Assembly: GCA_038225475.1 (NCBI GenBank) | Contig: JBBRRA010000001.1 | Span: 310,001-374,000, forward strand | Direction of reading: 5' to 3' | DNA: 64,000 nt | Origin: Polymorphobacter_B sp038225475 | GTDB lineage: Bacteria > Pseudomonadota > Alphaproteobacteria > Sphingomonadales > Sphingomonadaceae | In this document: positions 28,044 to 37,287 of the stretch, piece by piece | Layout of the letters: each line of letters starts with the position of its first letter | Numbering within the stretch: position 1 is the first letter of the stretch | Notes under the pieces: model-generated | Told to the model about the DNA's origin: nothing | The model's input: the letters and a program-made list of their open reading frames with translations, nothing else | The model's database searches: none | Position numbers and translations under genes: made by a program

Positions 28044-29101
28044 AGCGCGAGCGGCCCGTGCGTCATCCGCGGCAGCACGTGCCGCGCGAACAGGTCGGCC
28101 TCGGCGGCGTGCGGATACCCCGACAGGATAAACGCCTCGATCCCCATCGCCTGATACGCCTTGAGCTTGGCCAGCACCTGATCGGGGTCACCGACGATCG
28201 CGGCACCACACCCCGAGCGCGCCCGGCCGATGCCGGTCCACAGATTGTCCTCGACATACCCCTCGTTGCCCGCTGCATCGCGCAGTTCGGCCTGGCGGCG
28301 CACGCCTTCGCTTGCCGCATCGAGCGATTTGGCGCGGATCGCGTCGCCGGTCGCGGCGTCGAGATGCGACAGCAGCCGGTCGGCAGCGCGGCGGGCCTCG
28401 GCTTCGGTCTCGCGCACGACGACATGGACGCGGTAGCCGAACTTCAGCGTGCGCCCGTGCGCCGCGGCGCGAGCGCGCATGTCGTCGAGGATCGCCTGCA
28501 CCGCCGGCATCGTATCGGGCCACATCAGATAGACATCGCACCCCTGTGCCGCCGCCTCGCGCGCATCGGCTCTGAGCCCGCCGAAATACAGCGGCGGGCA
28601 TTTGCCGCTCAGCGTGGTGACGCCGGGCGGCGGCAGCATGATCCGGTAATGCTCGCCCTGATGGTCGAGCGGCTGGCCGCCGAGCAGGCGTTTGAGGATC
28701 TGCATCACCTCGAGCGTCCGCGCATAGCGCGGGGCACTGGCGAGCGTCTCGCCCGGCATGTCCGACGAGATAATGTTGACCGTCAGCCTGCCCTGCAACA
28801 GCCGGTCGAGCGTTGCGATCTGCCGCGCCAGCTGCGGTGGCCACGTCTCGCCGACGCGCACCGCCAGCAGCAGCCGGATGCGCCGCGTCAGCACCGCGAT
28901 CGCGCTGGCAAATACCGTCGTGTCGATGCCGAGCGCATAGCCGCTGGGCAGCAGCACATTGTCGAAGCCGCCGGTTTCGGCGGTCAGCACGATGTCGCGG
29001 CAATGCTCCCAACTCGACCGAAGCTGCGCATCGGGGACGCCGAGAAATTCATAGTCGTCGTCGCACAGCGCCGAAAACCAGCTGACTTCGCAGCCGCTCA
29101 T
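28040..29101 (-). CDS. LLM-class flavin-dependent monooxygenase, SsuD-like
   Basis: A 353-residue bacterial luciferase-like monooxygenase resembling alkanesulfonate monooxygenase. Its features are EVSWFSALCDDDYEF, the TAETGGFDNVLLPSGY strand, and the LTVNIISSDMPGE and PPLYFGGLRADAREAAA blocks. Such enzymes take FMNH2 from a separate reductase and oxidise sulfonates, amines or long chains. The ATG at 29101 overlaps the AKR stop by four bases. A longer open frame continues upstream but runs antisense through the AKR gene and was rejected. Sulfonate use is inferred from family only. Confidence 0.82.
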   Translation of the reverse strand: MSGCEVSWFSALCDDDYEFLGVPDAQLRSSWEHCRDIVLTAETGGFDNVLLPSGYALGIDTTVFASAIAVLTRRIRLLLAVRVGETWPPQLARQIATLDRLLQGRLTVNIISSDMPGETLASAPRYARTLEVMQILKRLLGGQPLDHQGEHYRIMLPPPGVTTLSGKCPPLYFGGLRADAREAAAQGCDVYLMWPDTMPAVQAILDDMRARAAAHGRTLKFGYRVHVVVRETEAEARRAADRLLSHLDAATGDAIRAKSLDAASEGVRRQAELRDAAGNEGYVEDNLWTGIGRARSGCGAAIVGDPDQVLAKLKAYQAMGIEAFILSGYPHAAEADLFARHVLPRMTHGPLAL

Positions 29102-30036
29102 GGCAGGTTCTCGCCGAGCGACGCGACCAGGATGGCGTACCATTCGGCGCGCGTGAAGCGCACCTTGAACGCGTCGGCGCTCGCCGCGATGCGGTCGGGA
29201 TGCTGCGTGCCGACGATCGGGATCGGCTGCGCCGGGTGCGCCATGATCCACGCATAGGCGACCGCCGTCCGGTCGACACCGAAGGCTGCAGCATGCGCGT
29301 CGAGGGCAGCGATGACGCGCGCGGTCTGTGCGGTGGCGGCGGTCGCCCGGCCGGGGCGCGGATCGCCCGACCCCAGCCGCCCCTGCCCCAGCGGCGACCA
29401 CGCCATCACGCCGTAGCCGCGCTTCATCGCGCGGTCGAAGGTGCCGTCGAACAGCGGTGCGGTCGCCAGCACCGAAAATTCGGGCTGCGTGCAGGCGAGC
29501 GGCGTGTCGAGGTGCGCGGCAAGTGCGCCGGTTTGCGCCGGCGTATGGTTCGACACGCCGACCGCGCCGATCTTGCCCGCCGCGACCAGCCCGTCGAGCG
29601 CGCGCGCCACATCGCCGGGATGCGCGAGCAGGTCGGGCCGGTGGACCTGCCACAGGTCGAGGCGTTCGACGCCGAGGCGCTGGAGCGATGCTTCGACCGC
29701 CGCGACGATATAATTGGGCGACGAGTCGTACGGCACGCCCATGCGGATGCCGCCCTTCGACGCCAGCACGATCCGGTCACGCAAACCCGGCGCGGCAGCG
29801 AACACCCGGCCCAGCAACACCTCCGATGCGCCGAACGGCTCGTCATTGTCGGGGCCATAGATGTCGGCGGTATCGAAGAAGGTTATGCCCGCTGCGAGCG
29901 CCGCCTCGACCTTGGCGTGCGCGGCCTTCACATCGTCACCGGCAAAGCGCCACATCCCCCATGCCATAGGGGAAACGGACAGGCCGGACTTGCCGAGCGG
30001 GCGCAGTTCGGGCGAAAGGCTGATAATATCGGACAT
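29098..30036 (-). CDS. Aldo/keto reductase
   Basis: A 312-residue NAD(P)H-dependent aldo/keto reductase with the barrel. The active-site Asp/Tyr are in DTADIYGPDNDEPFGASE, the Lys in VLASKGGIRMG and the His in WQVHRPDL. It starts the minus-strand operon AKR-LLM-FAD protein, all joined by four-base overlaps. The start codon is only 30 bp from the divergent Gfo/Idh/MocA gene. The set of a reductase, monooxygenase and flavoprotein suggests stepwise catabolism of one substrate. Confidence 0.85.
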   Translation of the reverse strand: MSDIISLSPELRPLGKSGLSVSPMAWGMWRFAGDDVKAAHAKVEAALAAGITFFDTADIYGPDNDEPFGASEVLLGRVFAAAPGLRDRIVLASKGGIRMGVPYDSSPNYIVAAVEASLQRLGVERLDLWQVHRPDLLAHPGDVARALDGLVAAGKIGAVGVSNHTPAQTGALAAHLDTPLACTQPEFSVLATAPLFDGTFDRAMKRGYGVMAWSPLGQGRLGSGDPRPGRATAATAQTARVIAALDAHAAAFGVDRTAVAYAWIMAHPAQPIPIVGTQHPDRIAASADAFKVRFTRAEWYAILVASLGENLP

Positions 30037-30066
30037 ACACGACTGTTTGGCACAAGGACGCGACGA

Positions 30067-31146
30067 ATGGGAGACACGATCCGCTGGGGTATCGTCGGCA
30101 CCGGCATGATGGGCATCGAGCACATCAACAACCTCCGGTTGACGCCCGGCAGCCGCATCACCGCGCTTGCCGACCCGACGCCGTCGTCGATCGAGACTGC
30201 CGCGCATGCCGTTGGCGCTCCCGTGGCGCGGTTCGAGACGGCGGCGCAGCTTGCCGCCAGCGGGCTGTGCGATGCCGTGCTGGTGGCATCGCCCAATTTC
30301 ACACACCGCGCCGTGCTTGGCCCGCTGCTCGACGCGCGGCTGCACATCCTGTGTGAAAAGCCGCTGTGCACCACGCTTGCCGATGCGCGCGCGGTAGCCG
30401 AAGCGGCGAAAGGCTATGACCGCGTCTTTTGGACCGGCATGGAATATCGCTACATGCCGCCCGCCGCCGAATTCATCGCCGAGGTTCACGGCGGCGCGGT
30501 CGGCACCTTGCGCATGCTATCGATCCGCGAACACCGCTTCCCATTCCTCGTCAAGGTCGGTGACTGGAACCGGTTTGCCGAAAACACCGGCGGCACGATG
30601 GTCGAAAAATGCTGTCACTTCTTCGATCTGATGCGCGTCATCGTCCGCGCCGAGCCGGTGCGCGTCTATTGTTCGGGCGCAATGGACGTCAACCACCGCG
30701 ATGAACGCTATGACGGGCGCACGCCCGACATCATCGACAACAGCTATACGACGGTCGATTTCGACAATGGTGTCCGCGCGCTGCTCGACCTCAGCATGTT
30801 CGCCGAAGGTGCGGAAAACCAGGAGGAGATCACCGCCGTCGGGGACGCCGCGCGCCTCGAGGTGCTGATCCCGGCGGGCGAGATCATCTGCAGCCCGCGC
30901 ACCGGCTTTCAGCGGCCCAAGGCGGTGACGCGGCGGCATGTGGCAGTCGATCCCGCTGCGCTTGCTGCCGGGCACCACCACGGCGCGACCTTTTACCAGC
31001 ACGCCGCGTTCGCGCGGGCGGTCCGCGGCGAAGGTCCGGTCGAAGTCACCGCCGACGACGGCCTGCGCGCCGTCGCAATGGGGCTCGCGGCCGAGATCAG
31101 CGCGCGCGAACACCGTGTCGTCGAGATGGCCGAACTGGGGCTTTGA
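30067..31146 (+). CDS. Gfo/Idh/MocA family oxidoreductase
   Basis: A 359-residue NAD(P)-dependent oxidoreductase with N-terminal Rossmann fold (IRWGIVGTGMMGIEHINNL), the EKPLC motif whose Lys is catalytic, and a C-terminal beta-sheet domain. The CCHFFDL motif replaces the common GxxxDxGxHxxD pattern but keeps the His/Asp region. Family members oxidise sugars, inositols or glycosides. ATG 30067 lies 30 bp from the divergent aldo/keto reductase, so both are probably controlled together. The TonB receptor follows after 166 bp. Confidence 0.85.
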   Translation: MGDTIRWGIVGTGMMGIEHINNLRLTPGSRITALADPTPSSIETAAHAVGAPVARFETAAQLAASGLCDAVLVASPNFTHRAVLGPLLDARLHILCEKPLCTTLADARAVAEAAKGYDRVFWTGMEYRYMPPAAEFIAEVHGGAVGTLRMLSIREHRFPFLVKVGDWNRFAENTGGTMVEKCCHFFDLMRVIVRAEPVRVYCSGAMDVNHRDERYDGRTPDIIDNSYTTVDFDNGVRALLDLSMFAEGAENQEEITAVGDAARLEVLIPAGEIICSPRTGFQRPKAVTRRHVAVDPAALAAGHHHGATFYQHAAFARAVRGEGPVEVTADDGLRAVAMGLAAEISAREHRVVEMAELGL

Positions 31147-31254
31147 TGCCGCGCGCGGACCGTGGCCACAATGTCACACCACAAAACCCTACTGAGTAAC
31201 TAGGCTATCATATCCGTAATAATTGCTTTCGTGACAGTCCGGCTTCGTTAAAAC

Positions 31255-31312
31255 ACCCTCAATTCACGCGGCGCGGCACGACTGCGCTTCGGACCTTGAG
31301 GGGGAACGACCA
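31255..31312 (+). promoter_or_regulatory. Leader structure that can hide the TonB-receptor ribosome site
   Basis: CCCTCAA (31256-31262) can pair perfectly with TTGAGGG (31296-31302), which is part of the GAGGGGGAA ribosome-binding sequence before the ATG at 31313. The 33 bases between are GC-rich and can fold further. The AT-rich DNA at 31190-31255 may contain the promoter. Confidence 0.4.
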
Positions 31313-33730
31313 ATGACTCGCGCAACGATTCTTGCCGGCACGGCACTTCTGGCATTTGCCGCAGCGGCGCAGGCGCAGACGGCACCCGCACCGGTTGCGG
31401 CCGCCGAAACCGACTCGACCGAAATCATCGTTACCGCGCAAAAGCGTAGCGAGCGGCTGCAGGACGTGCCGCTCGCGGTCTCGGTCATCAGCGGCGATGC
31501 GCTGGCAGCGCAGGGCAAAGTCAGCCTCGAGGGCGCGCAATATCTGGTGCCGTCGCTCAACTTCCTGAAGTCGGGGACCACGCTCAACCAGTCGCTGTTC
31601 CTGCGCGGCGTCGGCACCGCCACCTTCTCGATCGCGGGCGAACCTTCGGTGTCGACCGTGCTCGACGGCGTCGTATTCAGCCGTGCCGGTGAAGCGTTCA
31701 GCGACCTTGTCGATATCGAACGGATCGAAGTGTTGCGCGGCCCACAGGGGACGTTGTTCGGCAAGAACTCGAGCGCCGGCGTCATCAACATCGTCTCGAA
31801 GCGCCCCGGCGACGTCCTCGGCGGCTATGTCGAAGGCGGCTATCTGTTCGGCAACGGTGCGGAATACCGGGTTCGCGGCGCAGTCGACATCCCGTTCTCG
31901 GCGTCGGTGCGCAGCCGTGTCACCGCGTTCTACGACAAATATGACGGCAATATTTTCAACATCGCCCCGAACGTCAACCGCCGCGTCAACGGCTTCGAGC
32001 ATTACGGCGCGCGCGCGCTGGTCGAGGGCGACGCGAGCGAGCGCGTCAAGCTGACCTTCATCGCCGACTATCACAAGAACAACGACGACTGCTGCGCCGA
32101 GATCATCGGCGGCCCCCCGCTGACCGCGACCGGCGCGGTCAACACCGCCAACCTCGCACTGATCCAGACGGTCCTGCCGACGCTGCAGGGCAACCGCACC
32201 CGGCAGGTCAACCAGAACCTCGTCACGCACACCAACGAGACCGGCTATGGCTTCTCGTTGCAGGCCGATGTCGAGCTGGGCACGCAGACGGTCACCTCGA
32301 TCACCGCGTATCGCAACTATGCCAACACCGAAATCCGCGACGGCGACTTCCTGCCGTCGGCCTATATCGGCGCCGGGTTGAACCAGTTGCACGATTTCGG
32401 CCCGCAGACCGGCGACACGTTCAGCCAGGAATTGCGGCTGACCTCGCCGTCGAAGCAGTTTCTAACCTATGTGCTCGGCGCCTATTATTCGCGCGCCGCG
32501 TCCGAGCGGATTTTTACGCGCAACGATCAAAGCTGCGCGGCAGCCGCTGGCGCAGTGTTGCCGGTTGGCGTGCTGACGCCGTGCAGCAGCCCGCTCGCCG
32601 CCGCTTCGACCTTCCCGACCGGCACCGCAGATTTCGGTTCGGTGTTCAAGAACGTCGCGCTGTTCGGTCAGGGGACGCTCAACGTCGCGACCCGGTTCCG
32701 GCTGATCGGCGGGCTGCGCTTCACGCTCGATCAGGTCGATGTGTTCCACAGCCGCACCACGCTGCTGGCGGGGCCGGGCATCAACCCCAGCTTCGATTCG
32801 GGCGTGTATAACAACGGCCTGACCGGGGTGAACGGTGCGGGCGTTACCGTGTTCATCCCGGGTCCGCTCAGCGGCCAGCCGTTCCGTGGCCGCGCGACCA
32901 GTCAGAACCTGTCGGGCAAAGCCGGGGCGCAGTTCGACATTTCGCACGATTCGGTGGCCTATGCGACCTATTCGCGGGGCTATAAGGGCCCGGCGTTCAA
33001 CGTCTTCTACAACCTCGGTTCCAACGGCACCAACATCATCGCGCCGGAAACGTCGGATGCGTATGAAATCGGCCTGAAAAACACGTTGTTCGACGGCAAG
33101 TTGACCGTCAACCTCGCGGCGTATCTGGCCAAGTACAAGAACTTCCAGGCGAATAATCCCGATGTCGCCGGCGGAGTCGTCGTGACGCGCTTTACCAATG
33201 CCGGCAATGTCTCGACCCGCGGCGGCGAGCTCGACCTGTTGTACCGGCCGCTGTCGGACCTCAGCATCTCGGGCGGGCTGGCCTATACCGACGCCCATGT
33301 CGACCAGTTCCGCGCCGCGCCGATCCTGCCGGGACAGCCGGTTCCCGCCGCGATCCCGAGCGGCACCCCGCTCGGTTTCGCCCCGAAGTGGAAGGGCAAT
33401 ATCGGCGTCGATTACCGCATCCGCACCGGCGGCGCGTTCGACTTCAGCGTCGGCGCGCAGGGGTCGTACCAGTCGAGCGAGCTGTCGCTGTTCTCGCCCG
33501 ACCCCGTCTTGCGCGCGGCCGGGACCATCGGCGCTTACGGCCTCGTCAACCTGACCGCGTCGGTCATGGACAAGGCCGACCGCTACAAGCTGACCTTCCA
33601 GGTGCGCAACCTGCTCGACCAGAGTTTTGCCGCCGCGATCACCAACGGCGGACCGGGCGGTGCCTACCGCTATCAGATTCCGCGTGATGCCGACCGGTAC
33701 TACGGCATTACCGGCCGCGTGAACTTCTGA
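31313..33730 (+). CDS. TonB-dependent outer-membrane receptor
   Basis: An 805-residue gated outer-membrane beta-barrel that imports a scarce substrate using TonB/ExbBD energy. It has a signal peptide (AGTALLAFAAAAQAQT), a TonB box EIIVTAQKR, the plug domain LQDVPLAVSVIS ... IEVLRGPQGTLFGKNSSAGVINIVSKRP, many barrel strands, and a terminal aromatic residue (YGITGRVNF). The plug style is that of the large sphingomonad family used for carbohydrates, aromatics and steroids rather than siderophores alone. The flanking Gfo/Idh/MocA enzyme and MFS carrier suggest uptake of a carbon source. Confidence 0.93.
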   Translation: MTRATILAGTALLAFAAAAQAQTAPAPVAAAETDSTEIIVTAQKRSERLQDVPLAVSVISGDALAAQGKVSLEGAQYLVPSLNFLKSGTTLNQSLFLRGVGTATFSIAGEPSVSTVLDGVVFSRAGEAFSDLVDIERIEVLRGPQGTLFGKNSSAGVINIVSKRPGDVLGGYVEGGYLFGNGAEYRVRGAVDIPFSASVRSRVTAFYDKYDGNIFNIAPNVNRRVNGFEHYGARALVEGDASERVKLTFIADYHKNNDDCCAEIIGGPPLTATGAVNTANLALIQTVLPTLQGNRTRQVNQNLVTHTNETGYGFSLQADVELGTQTVTSITAYRNYANTEIRDGDFLPSAYIGAGLNQLHDFGPQTGDTFSQELRLTSPSKQFLTYVLGAYYSRAASERIFTRNDQSCAAAAGAVLPVGVLTPCSSPLAAASTFPTGTADFGSVFKNVALFGQGTLNVATRFRLIGGLRFTLDQVDVFHSRTTLLAGPGINPSFDSGVYNNGLTGVNGAGVTVFIPGPLSGQPFRGRATSQNLSGKAGAQFDISHDSVAYATYSRGYKGPAFNVFYNLGSNGTNIIAPETSDAYEIGLKNTLFDGKLTVNLAAYLAKYKNFQANNPDVAGGVVVTRFTNAGNVSTRGGELDLLYRPLSDLSISGGLAYTDAHVDQFRAAPILPGQPVPAAIPSGTPLGFAPKWKGNIGVDYRIRTGGAFDFSVGAQGSYQSSELSLFSPDPVLRAAGTIGAYGLVNLTASVMDKADRYKLTFQVRNLLDQSFAAAITNGGPGGAYRYQIPRDADRYYGITGRVNF

Positions 33731-33736
33731 GCCTTT

Positions 33737-33767
33737 GGCGCTACCCCGGCGTTGCCGGGGTGGCGCT
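33737..33767. terminator. Strong bidirectional terminator hairpin
   Basis: A 13-bp stem (GCGCTACCCCGGC pairing with GCCGGGGTGGCGC, one G-U pair) with a GTT loop fills the gap between the stop codons of the converging TonB-receptor and MFS genes. Confidence 0.75.
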
Positions 33768-34993
33768 CAATCCTCCGCCAGCCGGACGACGGGCAGCAGG
33801 ACATGCACCCATAATGTCGCGAGCAGGTAACCGCTGCCGCACAGGATGAACATCGGCCAATAGCCGTGGCCGTGCCCCATCGACCAGCCGGCGAATTCGA
33901 TCATCAGCGCGCCCGAGATGTTGCCGCCGACAGCGCCGGCAGCGATCACCGTGCCGACCCGCGCCGTCGGCACGATATCGGCGGTCAGACCGAAGATGTT
34001 GGTCGAAAACCCCTGATGCGCGAAAAGCGCGATGCCGATGACGAGCGCCGCGACCCATGGGCTGGCGGCGAGCAGCGCCAGCGGCATGATCAGGATGACG
34101 GTGGCATAGAACAGCATCGAGGTTTTGCGCGCCGCGTTGATCGTCCAGCCGCGCGCCACCAGCCGCGGAAACAGCAGCCCCGACGACAACGCGCCAAGCG
34201 CGGCAAGCGTGTAGATCAGCGCCACCGGCCCGCCGAGGTCGGCCTGCGCCATGCCGAACACGCGGTGAAAAAAGTCGGGGATCCAGAACAGCAGGAAAAA
34301 CCACGCCTGATCGCTCAGCAACTTGGCACCGATGATCGCCCATGTCCGCCGGTCGCGCAGCAGCACGCCCCACGGCACGCGCGGTGCGGCGGCGACGGCG
34401 GCATGCCCGGCGCGCTCGACCGGCACCAGCCCACGCGTGCCCAGCACCCATGCCACCACCCAGACCAGCCCGAGCGCGCCGGTCACCACGAACGCCGCGC
34501 GCCAGCCGAATGCCAGCGCCAGCGGCGGAATCAGCAGTGGCGTCAGGATCGCGCCGATGTTGGGCGCAGTGTTGCCGAGCCCGAGCGCGAACGAGCGTTC
34601 CTTGAGCGGCAGATAGACCGCCGCCGACTTGACCGCCGCCGGTGTGCCGACCGATTCAGCGGCGGCCAGCGCCGCGCGCGCCACCACGAATTGCTGGACG
34701 GTGCTGGCAAAGGCGTGCGCCATCCCCGCAAGGCTCCAGACCACGACGCCCAGCCCGAGCGCAACGCGGACGCCGACGCGGTCGACGAACCAGCCGATGA
34801 ACAGCAAAGCGCCTGCGGCCGTCATCTGAAACACGAAGCCAAGATGCGCGAACTGCTGATCGGTCCAGTGGAACTGCGCCTCGAGCGTCGGCTTCAAGAG
34901 CGCGAGCACCTGACGGTCGACATAATTGAGCGCAATGGCGACGAACAGCAGCGCGATCAGCCCGCGCCGCTGCCCCGCAGACGAGGTAATCAG
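33767..34993 (-). CDS. MFS transporter, ACS/hexuronate-like; probable CTG start
   Basis: A 12-helix major facilitator of about 408 residues. The signature ALNYVDRQVLALLKPTL and the DxxGxR-like WFVDRVGVRVALG loop match anion:cation symporters for hexuronates and other organic acids. There is no ATG, GTG or TTG near the expected N-terminus. CTG at 34993 overlaps the aquaporin stop as CTGA, the usual ATGA coupling geometry with a C. The alternative is ATG 35092, which would add 33 Arg-rich residues and overlap aqpZ by over 100 bases. It probably imports the substrate delivered by the neighbouring TonB receptor. Confidence 0.78.
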   Translation of the reverse strand: MITSSAGQRRGLIALLFVAIALNYVDRQVLALLKPTLEAQFHWTDQQFAHLGFVFQMTAAGALLFIGWFVDRVGVRVALGLGVVVWSLAGMAHAFASTVQQFVVARAALAAAESVGTPAAVKSAAVYLPLKERSFALGLGNTAPNIGAILTPLLIPPLALAFGWRAAFVVTGALGLVWVVAWVLGTRGLVPVERAGHAAVAAAPRVPWGVLLRDRRTWAIIGAKLLSDQAWFFLLFWIPDFFHRVFGMAQADLGGPVALIYTLAALGALSSGLLFPRLVARGWTINAARKTSMLFYATVILIMPLALLAASPWVAALVIGIALFAHQGFSTNIFGLTADIVPTARVGTVIAAGAVGGNISGALMIEFAGWSMGHGHGYWPMFILCGSGYLLATLWVHVLLPVVRLAED

Positions 34994-35703
34994 GCGTCGC
35001 CCACGACGTCGGGCTTGGCATCCCCGGCAAGCGCCTTGTAGCCGATGCCGCCGACCAGAGCGCCGACCAGCGGAGCCAGCCAGAATAGCCACAGTTGCTG
35101 CAATGCGATGCCGCCCTCGAGCAGCGCCGGCCCTGTCGAGCGCGCCGGATTGACCGACGTGTTGGTGACGGGGATGCTGATGAGGTGAATCAGCGTCAGC
35201 GCGAGGCCGATCGCGATCGGCGCGAAACCCTTTGGCGCGCGCCCATCGGTCGATCCCAAAATAACGAACAGGAAGCCGGCGGTCAAAATGGCTTCGATCA
35301 GCAGCCCGGCCTGCAGCGAATATTCACCCGGCGAGTGGATGCCGTAACCGTTCGATGCGAGGCCGCCGGCGTACCCGGCCTTACCGCTGGCGATCGCGTA
35401 TAGTGCGGCAGCAGCGATCGTCGCGCCGATGACCTGCGCGACGATATAGGGGACGATGTCGCGCGCCGGAAAGCGCCCGCCCGCCCATAGCCCGACGGTC
35501 ACCGCCGGGTTGAGATGGCAGCCCGAGATATGCCCGATCGAATACGCCATCGTCAGCACCGTCAGCCCGAACGCGAGGCTGACCCCGGCAAGGCCGATGC
35601 CGACCTGTGGAAACGCCGCCGCAAGCACCGCGCTGCCGCAGCCGCCGAACACCAGCCAGAACGTCCCGATCAATTCGGCAAGCCCGCGTCGCATGATAGG
35701 CAT
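34990..35703 (-). CDS. aqpZ: Aquaporin Z
   Basis: A water channel with six membrane helices and two half-helices carrying the NPA boxes (GCHLNPAVT and TSVNPARSTG). Arg after the second NPA forms the selectivity filter, favouring water over glycerol (AqpZ rather than GlpF). The 237-residue length is normal. GGAGGAG precedes the ATG. It is translationally coupled to the following MFS gene. Confidence 0.93.
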   Translation of the reverse strand: MPIMRRGLAELIGTFWLVFGGCGSAVLAAAFPQVGIGLAGVSLAFGLTVLTMAYSIGHISGCHLNPAVTVGLWAGGRFPARDIVPYIVAQVIGATIAAAALYAIASGKAGYAGGLASNGYGIHSPGEYSLQAGLLIEAILTAGFLFVILGSTDGRAPKGFAPIAIGLALTLIHLISIPVTNTSVNPARSTGPALLEGGIALQQLWLFWLAPLVGALVGGIGYKALAGDAKPDVVGDA

Positions 35704-35750
35704 GGCAGCTCCTCCCCAGGATAACTTGGCCGGAGTGTGCCGGACGATTG

Positions 35751-37154
35751 TTACGGAAGCAATGCCGCACCCGCCGCGCCGCCCGGCCCGCGGTGCGCCC
35801 AGCGGCCGCGACCGTGCAGCGCGAACCGGTAATAGCCGAGCGACACCGCGACGATCGCCGCCGTCGCCAACAGCCCCGGCCGCCCGACTGCGGGGTCGCC
35901 GAGGCTGGTCCAGACGATGCCGGCGAGCACGATCAGCGCAGCGATCGGGATCAGCGGATACAGCGGCATGCGGTACGCGGCATGTGCGGTCGCGCCCGAG
36001 CGCCGCCCGCTGATGACGGCCACGCACAGCAGTGTGTAGATGACGACGATGCCACCCGAAATCGTCGTCAGCAGGATATTTTCGGGAACCACGCACCACA
36101 GCGTCCCCGCCGCACCCATCACCACCGTCGCGGCCCACGGCGACGCGAACCGCGGATGCAGCCGCAGCAGCGCGCGGTTCGCGGCAACCGGCCAGCAGCC
36201 GTCGCGCGCCGTGCTGAATAGGATGCGCCCGGCCAGCAGCGCCACGACGATCATCGAATTGAAGATGGCGAGCGCGATGCCGAGGCTCATCACCGTGGCG
36301 AGCGTCGGACCGCCCGCCTGCGCGATGAACGCCGGCAGCGGCTTCGCCGCCGTCATCAGCGCGTGCAGATCGGGCGCGCCGATCAGCACCGCCGCCACCG
36401 GCAGCACCTGAAGCACCGCAGCGAGCCCCAGCGCGAGAAAGATCACCCGCGCGCTGGCGGTCGGCGCATTGTGCAGTTCCTCGCCAAAGCCCGCGACGCT
36501 GCCATAGCCGTTGAACGCATAGACCGCACCCGCCGCCGCCGTGCCGATTACCGCGATGCTGGCGGGCATCAACCCGCCCGGGGTTGCCATCACCGGGGTC
36601 AGCGCCGACGCCAGTGTCCGCGCCGGATGGAGCAGGCCGAGCGCGGTCAGCACGGCAAGGCTCGCGACTTCGGTTGCCAGAAACAACCCCGTCAGCACGG
36701 CATTGACGCGCAGGTTGAGCGTCGCCAGCCCGGTGACCATCAGCACCAGCGCCGCTGCCGTCGCCACCGGCGGCAGTCCCGGCAGCACCGCGCGCAGATA
36801 GGTGGCGGTGCCCAACCCCGACAGCGCCAGCGCGATTGTCAGCCCGAACAGGCACAGCCCGAGCACGGCAAAGCCCCACAATGGCCCCGCCGCGCGCCCG
36901 ACCATGGTATATTCTGCGCCGGTTTCGGGGAACGCCGACACCAGCTCGGCATAGACGCACGCCATGATGACACCGAGCCCGACCGCCGCACCGAAGCACA
37001 GCAGCACCGACGTACCCGCCTGATGGATGACGTCTGAGCCGACGATGAACACCCCGATCGTCGGCGATAAGGCCGACAGGGTGACCATCAGCGCGCCGAT
37101 GCTCCCCATCGATCGCTTCAGCTCTACCCCGTTCGCCGCCGCCGCTCGTGACAT
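35751..37154 (-). CDS. APC-family amino acid permease
   Basis: A 467-residue permease of the amino acid-polyamine-organocation superfamily with 12 predicted helices. The first helix contains the substrate-binding GSIGALMVTLSALSPTIGVF segment, and AFPETGAEYTMVGRAAGPLWGF follows. Helix 6 carries the NGYGSVAGFGEE pattern. Substrate specificity is not readable. It lies 47 bp upstream of aqpZ on the same strand, so co-transcription is possible. Confidence 0.85.
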   Translation of the reverse strand: MSRAAAANGVELKRSMGSIGALMVTLSALSPTIGVFIVGSDVIHQAGTSVLLCFGAAVGLGVIMACVYAELVSAFPETGAEYTMVGRAAGPLWGFAVLGLCLFGLTIALALSGLGTATYLRAVLPGLPPVATAAALVLMVTGLATLNLRVNAVLTGLFLATEVASLAVLTALGLLHPARTLASALTPVMATPGGLMPASIAVIGTAAAGAVYAFNGYGSVAGFGEELHNAPTASARVIFLALGLAAVLQVLPVAAVLIGAPDLHALMTAAKPLPAFIAQAGGPTLATVMSLGIALAIFNSMIVVALLAGRILFSTARDGCWPVAANRALLRLHPRFASPWAATVVMGAAGTLWCVVPENILLTTISGGIVVIYTLLCVAVISGRRSGATAHAAYRMPLYPLIPIAALIVLAGIVWTSLGDPAVGRPGLLATAAIVAVSLGYYRFALHGRGRWAHRGPGGAAGAALLP

Positions 37155-37287
37155 GCGTTACCCCCGCAATTCAACCCACGCCTGCGAACATGCCGGTTCG
37201 CACCGGCGGCGGCAATGGCACGCAGGCATGGCATCATGCCACTGGCTGGGTTATTGCCGATACCGACGGCACAGGGGGGAACAGCAT

